In this document: positions 39,347 through 47,848 of the stretch, piece by piece
How the letters are laid out: the number at the start of each line of letters is the position of its first letter
How positions within the stretch are numbered: the stretch's first letter is position 1
Origin: Microbulbifer sp. Q7
Lineage (GTDB): Bacteria; Pseudomonadota; Gammaproteobacteria; Pseudomonadales; Cellvibrionaceae
Reading direction: 5' to 3'
NCBI RefSeq assembly: GCF_001639145.1
Contig: NZ_LROY01000002.1
Location: 1,458,501 to 1,522,500 of the forward strand
DNA: 64,000 nt
The notes under the pieces: model-generated
Told to the model about the DNA's origin: nothing
Database searches by the model: none
What the model saw: only the letters and a program-made list of their open reading frames with translations
Program-made: the position numbers and the translations under genes

Positions 39347-39492
39347 TGCGACCCCCTGAAGACAAAAGAGAAACGTCCAAAATCCCTTGGACCTGAATGC
39401 CGCCAGTTTGCCACAAACACCCCGGCCTGGCAGCTATCCATCAGGCAGCCCGACCATAGATTTCAAGCGCTGCACTTGGCAGTCAGCGCCCG

Positions 39493-40422
39493 CTAACTGC
39501 GCCACAAGCCCCACACCGGCTCAACGCCTGCAGGCAAGCGCACACTACCCAGCGCTCGCCAGGGCTGGTCAGGCTGGTGAAAGTCACTGCCCAGCGATGC
39601 TAACAAGGGCTTCTCCACGCTCCCATCTGCTCCGCCCGCCCCATCCACTCGCGCCACCAGCGATTGGATCTCGCGGGTCTGCACGGGATTTTGCTGACCG
39701 CACACCAGCTCTACGGCATCGCCACCGGCGCGTTTGAAGTCAGTCAGCAGCGACTGCAACCGGGTCCGGGTCAGGCCGTATTTCAGCGGGTGTGCCAGTA
39801 CCGAGGCACCGCCGCTCGCGCGGATGCTGGCCAGCGTCTCCGCGAGTTCGGGCCAGGGAACAACCACATCACCGATCTTTCCGGCTCCCAGATAGCGCTT
39901 GAAGGCCTTCGCCGTATCGCTCACATGCCCGGCGTCCACCATCCAGCGGGCAAAATGCGGCCGACCAATCACGGCGCCATTTGCCAGCGCCCTTGCGCCG
40001 TCGTAGGCACCGCTAAATCCGCGTTTTTCCAGCCGTTCGGCAATCTGAACCGCCCGCGCCTGGCGCAAATCGTCGCGCACGGCAATCGCGCTTTGGAGCG
40101 CTGTGGCTTCACAGTCAACGCTCAAACCGACAATATGCACCACGCGCCGGCCCCAGCAAGCGGTCAATTCAATCCCCGGCATCAGGGTCAGCCCCTGGCG
40201 GCCGGCCTCCTCCCGCGCTTCCGGTATCCCCGCGACGGTATCGTGGTCGGTCAGCGCCAATAATGTGACACCGGAGGATTTCGCCCTCGACACCAGCGCC
40301 GCAGGGCTTAAAATACCGTCCGATGCCGAACTGTGGCAGTGCAGGTCGATCTGACCGGCCAGCGCTTCCGCAGTCAGCCAAGGGCGAGCAGCCGGTGTTT
40401 TTTCAGAGGCAGTAGGGGCCAT
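39493..40422 (-). CDS. rnm: PHP-domain 5'-3' exoribonuclease/phosphatase Rnm (YciV/TrpH)
   Basis: A 309-residue PHP-family metal-dependent phosphoesterase. Metal ligands are visible in DLHCHSSASDG (H28, H30, D35), ALTDHDTVAG and MPGIELTA, plus LAHPLKYG and GSDFHQP near the C-terminus. The E. coli homologue trims 5' ends of 5S rRNA and degrades short RNAs. The frame is open upstream to 40755, but that part is non-homologous and overlaps the divergent gene; the ATG at 40422 is used. First gene of the scp operon. Confidence 0.93.
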   Translation of the reverse strand: MAPTASEKTPAARPWLTAEALAGQIDLHCHSSASDGILSPAALVSRAKSSGVTLLALTDHDTVAGIPEAREEAGRQGLTLMPGIELTACWGRRVVHIVGLSVDCEATALQSAIAVRDDLRQARAVQIAERLEKRGFSGAYDGARALANGAVIGRPHFARWMVDAGHVSDTAKAFKRYLGAGKIGDVVVPWPELAETLASIRASGGASVLAHPLKYGLTRTRLQSLLTDFKRAGGDAVELVCGQQNPVQTREIQSLVARVDGAGGADGSVEKPLLASLGSDFHQPDQPWRALGSVRLPAGVEPVWGLWRS

Positions 40423-40714
40423 ACTTAAACTTCGTTGTTGAGTAGCGGTGAGTTTTAAAACTCTGTTCCCATAAACGGGCCAAAGCTGGAAAAAGCGGCG
40501 AGCATAGTGCAAGCAGGCGCCAAGCAGAACGGAACCTTTGCACCGCTCCGCTGTCCCATTACAGTTAGGGCGCCAGACACAGGGTGTGGCCTTCACCGGC
40601 CTCAATGCGCCAGACCGGCCCACCGGTTTCAGGGATAAGCCCCCGCGAACGGGGATCCACTTTCGCCGCTGACAGCTGTACGTCAGCCAGCGGGCATTAT
40701 CACCGGAACAGACC

Positions 40715-41467
40715 ATGACCGATACCAACCAGAGCAATACCGGCCACGCCGCCACCTCCGACGGGCTGGCGCCGGCGAATCAGGCTCCGAAGAAAGAGAG
40801 CCTGCTGGCCAACCTGGCACTCAATATCATCATTCCCACCCTGATCCTGACCAAGCTGTCTGGCGATGACTGGCTGGGCACCAAGTGGGCCATTGTGGTG
40901 GCACTGGCGTTTCCCTTCGCTTACGGGCTGCGGGACTTGCTGCGCTCCGGCAAGGTCAATTTCTTCTCCGCGCTCGGAATCGTCAGTATCCTGCTGACCG
41001 GCGGCATCAGCCTGCTGGAGCTGGATGCAAAATATATTGCCATTAAAGAAGCCGCCATTCCCGGCCTGCTGGGCATCGCCACCATTTGCAGCCTGTACAC
41101 CCGCTGGCCCCTGGTGCGCACCCTGATCTACAACGACCGGATCCTCGATACCGGCAAGGTCACCCGCGCCCTGAGTGCCAATGGCAACGAATCCGCGTTC
41201 GACCGAACCTTGCAGCAGGCCTCGTGGATGATCGCCGGATCTTTCTTTCTTTCATCGACGCTCAATTACATTCTTGCCGAAGTGCTGCTCAAGAGCCCGC
41301 CCGGTACCGCGGCCTTCAATGAAGAACTCGGTAAAATGACCGCGCTCAGCTTCCCGGTGATTGCGCTTCCGGCCACCATCATCCTGATGCTGGTGCTGGT
41401 GTTCCTGTTTCGCCGTATCGGCAAGCTCACGGGACTGAAGCTCGAAGACATTTTGGTACAGCAATAA
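40715..41467 (+). CDS. VC0807-family/IspZ-like inner membrane protein
   Basis: A 250-residue integral membrane protein with about six segments (first about 32-50, last about 210-235), a polar N-terminus of 28 residues and cytoplasmic ends. It resembles the VC0807 family and sits between rnm and yciI, the slot often held by the septation protein YciB/IspZ; the two families may be distantly related. A role in envelope or division is only inferred from position. Divergent from rnm, with a 292-bp gap that shows nothing clear. Confidence 0.75.
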   Translation: MTDTNQSNTGHAATSDGLAPANQAPKKESLLANLALNIIIPTLILTKLSGDDWLGTKWAIVVALAFPFAYGLRDLLRSGKVNFFSALGIVSILLTGGISLLELDAKYIAIKEAAIPGLLGIATICSLYTRWPLVRTLIYNDRILDTGKVTRALSANGNESAFDRTLQQASWMIAGSFFLSSTLNYILAEVLLKSPPGTAAFNEELGKMTALSFPVIALPATIILMLVLVFLFRRIGKLTGLKLEDILVQQ

Positions 41468-41532
41468 AAGTGCATGCGGCAAAAAACCGCAGCAAATTAA
41501 TAAAAACGGAACTCAGGAAACAGAAATTAATT

Positions 41533-41832
41533 ATGTGGTACGCCATTATCAGCCAAGATGTGGAAAACAGCTTACCCCTGCGCAAGTCCGCCCGACCTCA
41601 GCACATTGCTCGTCTGAATGAGCTCAAGGATCAGGGACGCCTGCTGATTGCCGGGCCGCACCCGGCCATCGACAGCGAAGACCCGGGTGAAGCCGGTTTT
41701 ACTGGCAGCCTGGTGGTGGCTGAGTTCCCATCCCTGGACGCTGCTAAAGCCTGGGCAGATGCCGACCCCTACATGGAAGCCGGCATCTACTCTGCAGTGA
41801 CCGTCAAGCCCTACAAGCTGGTGTTGCCCTGA
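41533..41832 (+). CDS. yciI: YciI-like protein
   Basis: A 99-residue YCII-fold (ferredoxin-like) protein starting [21 protein letters not shown], with [22 protein letters not shown] as the conserved core and [21 protein letters not shown] as the C-terminal motif. The family active site is a His-Asp pair, but its substrate is unknown. The frame is open to 41470; the ATG at 41533 fits the family. It follows the membrane protein by 65 nt, as in many relatives. Confidence 0.92.
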   Translation: MWYAIISQDVENSLPLRKSARPQHIARLNELKDQGRLLIAGPHPAIDSEDPGEAGFTGSLVVAEFPSLDAAKAWADADPYMEAGIYSAVTVKPYKLVLP

Positions 41833-41912
41833 TTTCCGGATCGGCGCCGCCCAGAAAGTAGTACCGAGCGCTTTAACGCACGAAAAAATTTAGATCCGAT
41901 TTATTCCAGACC

Positions 41913-42596
41913 ATGAAAAAGCTATTCAACACCCTTGCCGCCACCCTGATTGCCGTCGCGGCCAGTCACAGCCAAGCGATCAGTTCAGAGCGCTACATTA
42001 CCGATGAGCTGCACGTTCCCATGCGTTCCGGCCAGGGTAACGAATTCCGTATTTTGCACCGCGGGCTGCCCAGCGGCACCAAGCTCACCCTGCTGCAAGA
42101 CTCCCCGGACACCGGCTGGGCTCAGGTCCGCACCCCGGGCGGTGAAGAGGGCTGGGTTCGCCGCCAGTACCTGGAAGAGGAGCCCGTGGCCAAGCTGAAG
42201 CTGGCCCAGGCAGAGGCGCGCCTGCAGCATATCGAAAGCCTGCAGGGCAACCTGGGCGGAGAGGTGCGCCGGCTGGAAGACACCAATACCAAACTGACCA
42301 CCGCCCTGAAAGCGGAACAGGAGCGCGCCACGGCACTGGCCAAGGAACTGAAGGAGCTCAAGTCGCTCTCCTCGGACGCCGTGGCACTGAACCAGCGCCA
42401 CCAGAAGCTGCTGCACCAGCACGAATTACTGAAACAGAAGCAGGCCATGAGCCAGGCTGAAATCCAGCGCCTATCGGGCAGCGAGACCCACAAGTGGTAT
42501 ATGTATGGTGCCCTTTCTGTTTTGATGGGTGCCATCCTTGCCATGGCAGCCCCCCACTTCCGGCCACGTAAGCGTCATTCCGAGTGGGCGAACTGA
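41913..42596 (+). CDS. TIGR04211-type SH3 domain protein (YgiM-like)
   Basis: A 227-residue precursor with a signal peptide (1-22), a bacterial SH3 domain (about 27-90; VPMRSGQGNEFRILHRGLPSG, GWVRRQYL), a coiled coil (about 92-185, rich in L, E, K and Q) and a C-terminal membrane segment (about 192-210) followed by a basic tail. This order matches the TIGR04211/YgiM family. The SH3 domain is likely periplasmic and may contact peptidoglycan. Function is unknown. Confidence 0.9.
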   Translation: MKKLFNTLAATLIAVAASHSQAISSERYITDELHVPMRSGQGNEFRILHRGLPSGTKLTLLQDSPDTGWAQVRTPGGEEGWVRRQYLEEEPVAKLKLAQAEARLQHIESLQGNLGGEVRRLEDTNTKLTTALKAEQERATALAKELKELKSLSSDAVALNQRHQKLLHQHELLKQKQAMSQAEIQRLSGSETHKWYMYGALSVLMGAILAMAAPHFRPRKRHSEWAN

Positions 42597-42668
42597 CAGA
42601 CTGGTTTCCCACAACAGGGGCAACGGTTAGAATTTCGTAGCCGGCATTTTGTATGAGACACCAGATTG

Positions 42669-42698
42669 GCCCGGTCACAGACCGGGCTTTTTCGTTTT
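42669..42698 (+). terminator. Terminator between SH3 protein gene and ppiA
   Basis: A 7-bp stem (GCCCGGT / ACCGGGC, 5-nt loop) followed by TTTTTCGTTTT. It separates the SH3 gene from the ppiA operon. Confidence 0.85.
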
Positions 42699-42725
42699 AG
42701 AAAAAAGATAATCAGAGACCACCCT

Positions 42726-43364
42726 ATGAAGCGCACCGCCAAGTTCAATTTGTTGATTACCGCCCTGCTGATGTGTTTTTCGCAGTTTGCTCTGGCGATC
42801 AGCAATAACCCCCGGGTAGAGCTGGAAACCGACCTCGGCACCATCGAACTGGTGCTCTACGCCGACAAAGCACCTGAGACGGTGAACAATTTTCTCACTT
42901 ATGTAGAAAGCGGCTTTTACGACGGCACCATCTTTCACCGGGTGATTCCGGGTTTTATGGCTCAGGGCGGCGGGTTCACGTTTGATTTTCAGGAAAAACC
43001 CACCCGCGACCCCGTCATCAATGAATCCAACAACGGCCTCTCCAATGAACGCGGCACGATTTCCATGGCGCGCACCAATGACCCAGACAGCGCCACCGCA
43101 CAGTTTTTCATCAACCTGGTGGGCAACAGCCGTCTGGACGGGAGCCCAGACAAGCCCGGCTACACCGTATTCGGAAAAGTGTTGCTGGGCATGAGCGTGG
43201 TACAACAGATTGCTGCAGAGCCTCGCGGCCAGCACAAAGCCTTTCGCGATGCCCCGAACACACCGGTGCGTATACTGAAAGCTAAGCGCAAAGACAGCGA
43301 CGCAAATGCCGACGCTGACAGCGATGCGCAACCCCAGACCACAGTTGGAGACAACGGCCAGTGA
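42726..43364 (+). CDS. ppiA: Periplasmic peptidyl-prolyl cis-trans isomerase (cyclophilin)
   Basis: A 212-residue precursor with a signal peptide (1-23, ending FALA) and a cyclophilin domain (28-190). Motifs include GTIFHRVIPGFMAQGGG (catalytic arginine), ISMARTNDPDSATAQFFINL and the C-terminal GMSVVQQIA. The final 20 residues are a charged low-complexity tail. The ATG at 42726 follows a terminator, so this is likely the first gene of ppiA-pdxJ-DUF2520-trmH. Its stop overlaps the pdxJ start. Confidence 0.93.
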   Translation: MKRTAKFNLLITALLMCFSQFALAISNNPRVELETDLGTIELVLYADKAPETVNNFLTYVESGFYDGTIFHRVIPGFMAQGGGFTFDFQEKPTRDPVINESNNGLSNERGTISMARTNDPDSATAQFFINLVGNSRLDGSPDKPGYTVFGKVLLGMSVVQQIAAEPRGQHKAFRDAPNTPVRILKAKRKDSDANADADSDAQPQTTVGDNGQ

Positions 43365-44116
43365 TTGCTCTTAGCGTCAATCTCAACAAAATCGCCCTGA
43401 TTCGCAACTCCCGCGAGGGCAACTTCCCCGATGTCGTGGCGCATGCCCGTACCTGCCTGGACGCTGGCGCCGACGGCATCACCGTGCATCCGCGCCCGGA
43501 CCAGCGCCACATCCGCCCCCACGACGTGCGCGACCTCTCCAGCCTGTGTGCCGCGCGCCAAATCGAGTTCAATGTCGAGGGCAATCCATTCGCCGGCCCC
43601 CAGGGGAGCTACCCGGGCCTGCTGCCCCTGGTGCTGGAAACCCGACCACAGCAGTGCACCCTGGTGCCGGACAGCAACGACCAGCTGACCTCCGACCACG
43701 GCTTTGACCTGCACAAAGATGGCGCCCGCCTTGAACCCATCATCCAGCAGCTGCGCGACGCGGGGATCCGCGTCAGCCTGTTTATGGACCCGGACAAAAC
43801 CCAGATCGGCCTGGCCAAGGAAGTGGGAGCAGATCGTATTGAGCTGTATACCGGCCCTTATGCGGAAGCGGTTGCCCACCAGAGCCCTGACCTGGAAACA
43901 ATTTTTGCCGCCCACTGTGCCGCCGCAGAACACGCGCAACAGCTAGGGCTGGGCATCAACGCGGGGCACGACCTCAACCTGATCAACCTGCCCCGCTACC
44001 GCACGCTCCCCGGCCTGCAGGAAGTCTCCATCGGCCACGCGCTGACTGTGGACGCCATCAACATGGGGCTTTCCAACGCGGTGGCCGCCTACGTCCAGTG
44101 CCTGGCGGGCAAGTAG
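43361..44116 (+). CDS. pdxJ: Pyridoxine 5'-phosphate synthase, Bacteroidetes-like type
   Basis: PdxJ joins 3-amino-2-oxopropyl phosphate and deoxyxylulose phosphate into pyridoxine 5'-phosphate, a TIM-barrel enzyme. The 251-residue protein reads SVNLNKIALIRNSREG where E. coli has GVNIDHIATLRNARG, then GITVHPRPDQRHIRPHDV, EFNVEGNP and INAGHDLNL. The N-terminal NK in place of DH and the EFNVEG segment match the version common in Bacteroidetes. The start is GTG overlapping the ppiA stop (GTGA). It is not in the usual era-recO-pdxJ-acpS context, so a second, standard pdxJ may exist elsewhere. Confidence 0.92.
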   Translation: MIALSVNLNKIALIRNSREGNFPDVVAHARTCLDAGADGITVHPRPDQRHIRPHDVRDLSSLCAARQIEFNVEGNPFAGPQGSYPGLLPLVLETRPQQCTLVPDSNDQLTSDHGFDLHKDGARLEPIIQQLRDAGIRVSLFMDPDKTQIGLAKEVGADRIELYTGPYAEAVAHQSPDLETIFAAHCAAAEHAQQLGLGINAGHDLNLINLPRYRTLPGLQEVSIGHALTVDAINMGLSNAVAAYVQCLAGK

Positions 44117-45061
44117 TTGCACACACTGAATATCATTGGCGCGGGTAATCTCGGCCGCACGCTGGGGCGTCTGTGGTGCGAGCGCCAGGTCTTTCAGATT
44201 GGAAGCGTTTACAACCGCAGCCTGGCCAGTGCCCGAGAAGCGGTGGCGTTTATCGGTGGTGGCACCGCCGCCGCCCATATTGACGCGATGCCCCCTGCGG
44301 ACTTCTGGCTGATCGCCACGCCCGACGACCATATCGAAGCAGCGGCCCAGGCGCTCGCCGTGCATCTGCAGGCGCTTCAGAAACCCGTTGGCGCCAGTAC
44401 ACCCACCCCGAAACCCACCCCCACATCCACCCCGGTCGTTTTTCACTGCAGCGGCGCCATGGCTTCCAGTGTGCTGACAGACTGTTTACCCGCGCGCATT
44501 GCCAGCGCGCACCCGGTGCACAGTTTTGCCGACCCCGCGCGCTCGCTAAATGATTTCCCCGGGAGCTACATCGCACTCGAGGGGGAAGCCAGTGCCCGAA
44601 GCCTGCTGGAAAAGGCGTTCACCACCCTGGGGGGCTGCTGCTTTACCCTCAGCCCAGAACAAAAGGTGCTGTATCACACGGGATCAGTCATGGCCTGCAA
44701 TTATCTGACGGTACTGATGGACCTCAGTCTGCGGACATTTTCCGCCGCCGGCATTGATGAAAACACCGCGCGAAAATTACTCGGGCCGATCGTGGTAAAA
44801 ACGGCGCAGAACAACATTGCTCTCGGCCCGGAAAAGGCGCTGACCGGCCCGTTGGTGCGGGGCGACATACGCACCGTTGCCCGCCAACTGGACGCCCTGT
44901 CACAGTTGAGCGAATCAGCGCCGCGGGCAACGTCGCCGACGCTTGCAGAAGCCTACCGGCTACTGGGCAAAGCTGCCCTGCCACTGGCGCAAAAAGCCGG
45001 CCTGAACGCCGATGCCACACAGAAACTACACACACTTTTCGACGAACAAACTCGTGAATGA
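44117..45061 (+). CDS. Rossmann-fold DUF2520 protein
   Basis: A 314-residue protein with an NAD(P)-binding Rossmann domain (1-155; NIIGAGNLGRTLGRL at 5-19) and a C-terminal helical DUF2520 domain (about 165-310). The fold resembles 6-phosphogluconate dehydrogenase and ProC-like reductases. Substrate unknown. A threonine/proline-rich insert (about 95-112) interrupts the Rossmann domain. The start is a TTG directly after the pdxJ stop. Its end overlaps the next gene by 8 nt. Confidence 0.88.
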   Translation: MHTLNIIGAGNLGRTLGRLWCERQVFQIGSVYNRSLASAREAVAFIGGGTAAAHIDAMPPADFWLIATPDDHIEAAAQALAVHLQALQKPVGASTPTPKPTPTSTPVVFHCSGAMASSVLTDCLPARIASAHPVHSFADPARSLNDFPGSYIALEGEASARSLLEKAFTTLGGCCFTLSPEQKVLYHTGSVMACNYLTVLMDLSLRTFSAAGIDENTARKLLGPIVVKTAQNNIALGPEKALTGPLVRGDIRTVARQLDALSQLSESAPRATSPTLAEAYRLLGKAALPLAQKAGLNADATQKLHTLFDEQTRE

Positions 45062-45824
45062 CTCTCCTGAATACCTCAAGAAACGTGCTTTTTTCGACAG
45101 CCTGCTGACCATTTACGGTCGCAAGCCTGTCCTGGAGGCGCTGGAAGATCACAGCCTGCCGGTACACAAGTTGCACCTGGCGGACAGCAATCGCAAAGAC
45201 CAGCTGATTACCCGTATCGAGCAACTGGCCAGCGCGCGCAACATCGAAATCGCGCACTGGGATCGCAAGGGCCTGTCGCGGATATCCAAAAACGCGCGGC
45301 AGGATCAGGGCGTAGCATTGGATCTGGCACTGCCCCACTATGGCAGCGCAGAAACCTTCCTGGAGACACCGCACGAAAAACCCTTTGAGTTGCTGGCGCT
45401 GGACGGCATCACCAATCCGCAGAATTTGGGGATGATTATCCGCTCTGCCTGTGCCGGCGGGATTGATGGGATCATCCTCCCCCGCAAAGGATGCGCCCAG
45501 GTAGACCCGCTGGTGATCAAGGCCAGCGTCGGTACCCTGTTCAAGACCCGGATTCTGCGTTGCGACCAACTGGCACCCGTGCTGGAAAAGTTTGCGGTCA
45601 AAGGCGCCCGGGTGTGTGCCCTGTCATCCCACGCGAAAGACACGCTGCGCACCATCGGCGACGACAAACCCACGATTTTTGTGCTCGGTAACGAAACGCA
45701 CGGGGTCAGCACCGCGGTGGAAAATGTCTGTACCCACAGACTGCGTATTCCCATGCAGAACGGCGTGGAAAGTCTCAACGTGGCAATCACTGCGGCGTTG
45801 ATCAGCTTCCGACACCAGCACTAG
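45054..45824 (+). CDS. TrmH-family (SPOUT) RNA methyltransferase
   Basis: A 256-residue SPOUT methyltransferase with a substrate-binding L30e-like N-terminal domain (1-95) and a knotted catalytic domain (about 105-256). SPOUT motifs are LDGITNPQNLGMIIRSA (motif 1 with the catalytic arginine), FVLGNETHGVS (motif 2) and RIPMQNGVESLNVAITAAL (motif 3). The target could be tRNA or 23S rRNA; I cannot tell RlmB, TrmH and others apart here. The start is a GTG at 45054 overlapping the previous stop. Confidence 0.9.
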   Translation: MNDSPEYLKKRAFFDSLLTIYGRKPVLEALEDHSLPVHKLHLADSNRKDQLITRIEQLASARNIEIAHWDRKGLSRISKNARQDQGVALDLALPHYGSAETFLETPHEKPFELLALDGITNPQNLGMIIRSACAGGIDGIILPRKGCAQVDPLVIKASVGTLFKTRILRCDQLAPVLEKFAVKGARVCALSSHAKDTLRTIGDDKPTIFVLGNETHGVSTAVENVCTHRLRIPMQNGVESLNVAITAALISFRHQH

Positions 45825-46141
45825 CGCGCGCACCTTCCCGCGCTCGCTTCTTTTCTCTCTAGATTCTCTCTAGATTCTCTCTAGCCCGATTTGTCGCCCG
45901 GAAATTCTTTTCCGGGCACATCGCTGCCACGCCGAAAAATTCCCCGCCAATAATTTCCACTGGACGCGACAAACCACTGGAAAAGTCGCAGGGATCAACT
46001 AATAAGTAACGGGTATTAACCAGATACGTTGGTCCGGTCACGAATTACACCCGAGACTCCAGCAGGGGGTAGACCGTGGCCACCCCCGAACACATTGCGT
46101 TCTCAGTCACCGAAAAACAACAAAATCCAAGGAAGTCATCT
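45825..46141. other. 317-bp gap before the OmpA-family gene
   Basis: No gene is supported. It holds three tandem 11-bp repeats (listed separately) and a perfect 8-bp inverted repeat (CCCGGAAA / TTTCCGGG, loop TTCT) at 45897-45916. There is no T-tract after that hairpin. I see no clear promoter, but one for the OmpA gene must lie here. Confidence 0.6.
45853..45885 (+). repeat. Three tandem 11-bp repeats after trmH
   Basis: TTCTCTCTAGA occurs three times head to tail (last copy ends in C instead of A). The copies are pyrimidine-rich with CTAG. It lies between the trmH-like gene and the hairpin at 45897. Confidence 0.85.
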
Positions 46142-47233
46142 ATGCGCTCAACACAAGTGCCAGCTAAAACGATCGCGGGGGCTGCGTTGGTCGCGGCCAT
46201 GACAGCCAGCACACCGGTGCTCGCCCAGGAAGACAAGTACATCGACATCATGCCGTTTCTCACTCGTGTGGACGAGGAACGCAATACCGACCGCCAGGCC
46301 GGTGGTCTGCGCGCCGCATTTGGCTGGCAAACCCAGGGCAACTGGTTCACCGAAGTCCACCTGTTCGGCACCCAGCTCGATGGCACTAACGACCGCTTAA
46401 CCACGCCACCGCCGCTGTTTTCCGGGGAACTTTATCCCAGTGGCGACAACGATCTCACCGGGCTCGGGATGGACGCGGTCTACAGCTTCAATGGCCGCAA
46501 CGGCTACTCGCCTTTTCTGCTCGGTGGCGTGGGCGTGTCCCACAACAACACCAAGTTTGATTACGGATACCAGGAGACCAACGCATTCATCAATCTGGGC
46601 GCGGGTATCACCAGTGGTGCCATCAGCCGGAGTGGGCTGAAAATACGTGCAGAAGTGCGCTATTTGCGAGACTTTTTCGCCGGCGACATGAACGACTGGC
46701 AGTTTGGTTTCGGGCTGAGCATCCCGCTGAGCTGCCCACCGGTGGCTGCACCAGTCGCGGCGCCGCCCCCCCCGGAACCCAAGCCTGAGATCATCAACCT
46801 CGACAGCGATGGCGACGGGGTTCTGGACCGCAACGATCGCTGCCCGAATACTCTGCCCGGCGCAGAAGTGGATGAGTACGGTTGTGTGGTGGCAGATCAA
46901 ACGATCACCCTGGAAAATATCCAGTTCGAGTTCAACTCAGCCAAACTGACGCCGCGGGCAGAAGCCTCACTGAGCCAAGTGGCTCAGTCTCTGCGCAACC
47001 AGCCCAACACCCAGGTGGAAGTGGCCGGGCACACGGACAGCCAGGGCAACGACAGCTACAACCTGCGACTGTCAGGACAGCGCGCGGAATCTGTGCGCCG
47101 CTACCTGGTGCAAAACGGTGTCAATGCTGCCCGCATCACCGCCAGGGGCTACGGTGAAACCCAGCCCGTGGCCAGTAATGCCAGCGAGTCGGGCCGGGCC
47201 CAGAACCGCCGGGTGGAACTGACCTTCCGCTGA
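46142..47233 (+). CDS. OmpA-family outer membrane protein with barrel, TSP3 and peptidoglycan domain
   Basis: A 363-residue precursor: signal peptide (1-28, ending VLAQ), an eight-strand barrel-like domain (about 32-200; IDIMPFLTRVDEERN and GGVGVSHNNTKFDYGYQ), a proline-rich linker (about 202-215), a thrombospondin type-3 calcium repeat (DSDGDGVLDRNDRCP, about 222-236) and an OmpA C-terminal peptidoglycan-binding domain (about 255-363; VAGHTDSQGNDSYNLRLSGQRA). AAGGAAGT sits upstream of the ATG. It likely anchors the outer membrane to peptidoglycan. Confidence 0.93.
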   Translation: MRSTQVPAKTIAGAALVAAMTASTPVLAQEDKYIDIMPFLTRVDEERNTDRQAGGLRAAFGWQTQGNWFTEVHLFGTQLDGTNDRLTTPPPLFSGELYPSGDNDLTGLGMDAVYSFNGRNGYSPFLLGGVGVSHNNTKFDYGYQETNAFINLGAGITSGAISRSGLKIRAEVRYLRDFFAGDMNDWQFGFGLSIPLSCPPVAAPVAAPPPPEPKPEIINLDSDGDGVLDRNDRCPNTLPGAEVDEYGCVVADQTITLENIQFEFNSAKLTPRAEASLSQVAQSLRNQPNTQVEVAGHTDSQGNDSYNLRLSGQRAESVRRYLVQNGVNAARITARGYGETQPVASNASESGRAQNRRVELTFR

Positions 47234-47295
47234 GTTGGTATGACAGCAGCACATCGGGCTCGACGCCACCCGGCGTCGCAGGGAGTCCACCAAGC

Positions 47296-47347
47296 CCCGG
47301 TGCAGCCGCACCGGGTAGCACAAAAGCCGGCATCCGCCGGTTTTTTT
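47296..47347 (+). terminator. Tandem hairpins ending the OmpA transcript
   Basis: First a perfect 8-bp stem (CCCGGTGC / GCACCGGG, loop AGCC) at 47296-47315, then CCGGC / GCCGG with loop ATCC at 47327-47340, directly followed by seven T residues. The second hairpin is a standard intrinsic terminator. Confidence 0.8.
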
Positions 47348-47354
47348 ATTCACA

Positions 47355-47373
47355 ATCCACAGAAACTGTGGAT
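47355..47373. other. DnaA-box-like inverted repeat
   Basis: ATCCACAG-AAA-CTGTGGAT is a perfect 8-bp inverted repeat. Each arm matches most of a DnaA box (TTATCCACA or its complement). It lies next to an AT-rich patch. Dam sites are not enriched, and no replication gene is adjacent. Confidence 0.4.
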
Positions 47374-47848
47374 ATGTCTGTGAGCAACTGTCGGGAAAAC
47401 CCCGCCAGCCCGCATCGCTGCGTAGTACCCACTCTGTGAAGAAAAATTAACCAAATATATTTTATCCATAAAAATCAATAGGTTATAAAAACTTTCAAAA
47501 CGGTATTGACAAATTACACGCGTAACTCGAGGCAGTGAAATATTCACCGGACTCTGTGGAAAGGTTTTTCCACTAGCCCCTGGGGGCTACATCAAACTCC
47601 CGCGCACCGCCCTGCGGCCGACGAAAAAAACGACTCACCACGGCGACGAGCAAGTTTCAGCCGCCAACAGGGCTATCCGCACGACATTGGTGCAATAGAT
47701 GTTCGAAGGAGTTTGGAGGAATCCCCGCCAGACGCCGGGCGGGATAATTGGACAGGCCACTAGGCTATACCGGCAGACCAAATTTGCCGCTAGCGAACTG
47801 CGCGGACGTCCGCGGTACCCTCGGGGCATCGGCACCGCAGGCGGCAAG

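Larger units (their letters stand above)
47234..47848. other. 615-bp gap between OmpA and fbpC
   Basis: No gene is supported. It contains two hairpins after the OmpA gene (terminators listed separately), a DnaA-box-like inverted repeat at 47355-47373, an AT-rich patch (about 47435-47515) with a DnaA-like TTATCCATA near 47462, and about 300 bp of GC-rich sequence before the fbpC stop. Convergent gaps of this size are unusual in this window, where genes are tightly packed. Confidence 0.6.

Noticed and set aside
37703..39496. A 597-codon open frame on the plus strand
   Set aside because: Antisense to scpA and yciO; no domain, no start signal.
40423..40755. N-terminal extension of Rnm
   Set aside because: The open frame upstream of 40422 has no family similarity and overlaps the divergent membrane protein start.
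47355..47515. Possible replication origin
   Set aside because: Only a few imperfect DnaA-like boxes, no dnaA, dnaN, gidA or parAB nearby, no box array. Kept only as a low-confidence repeat.
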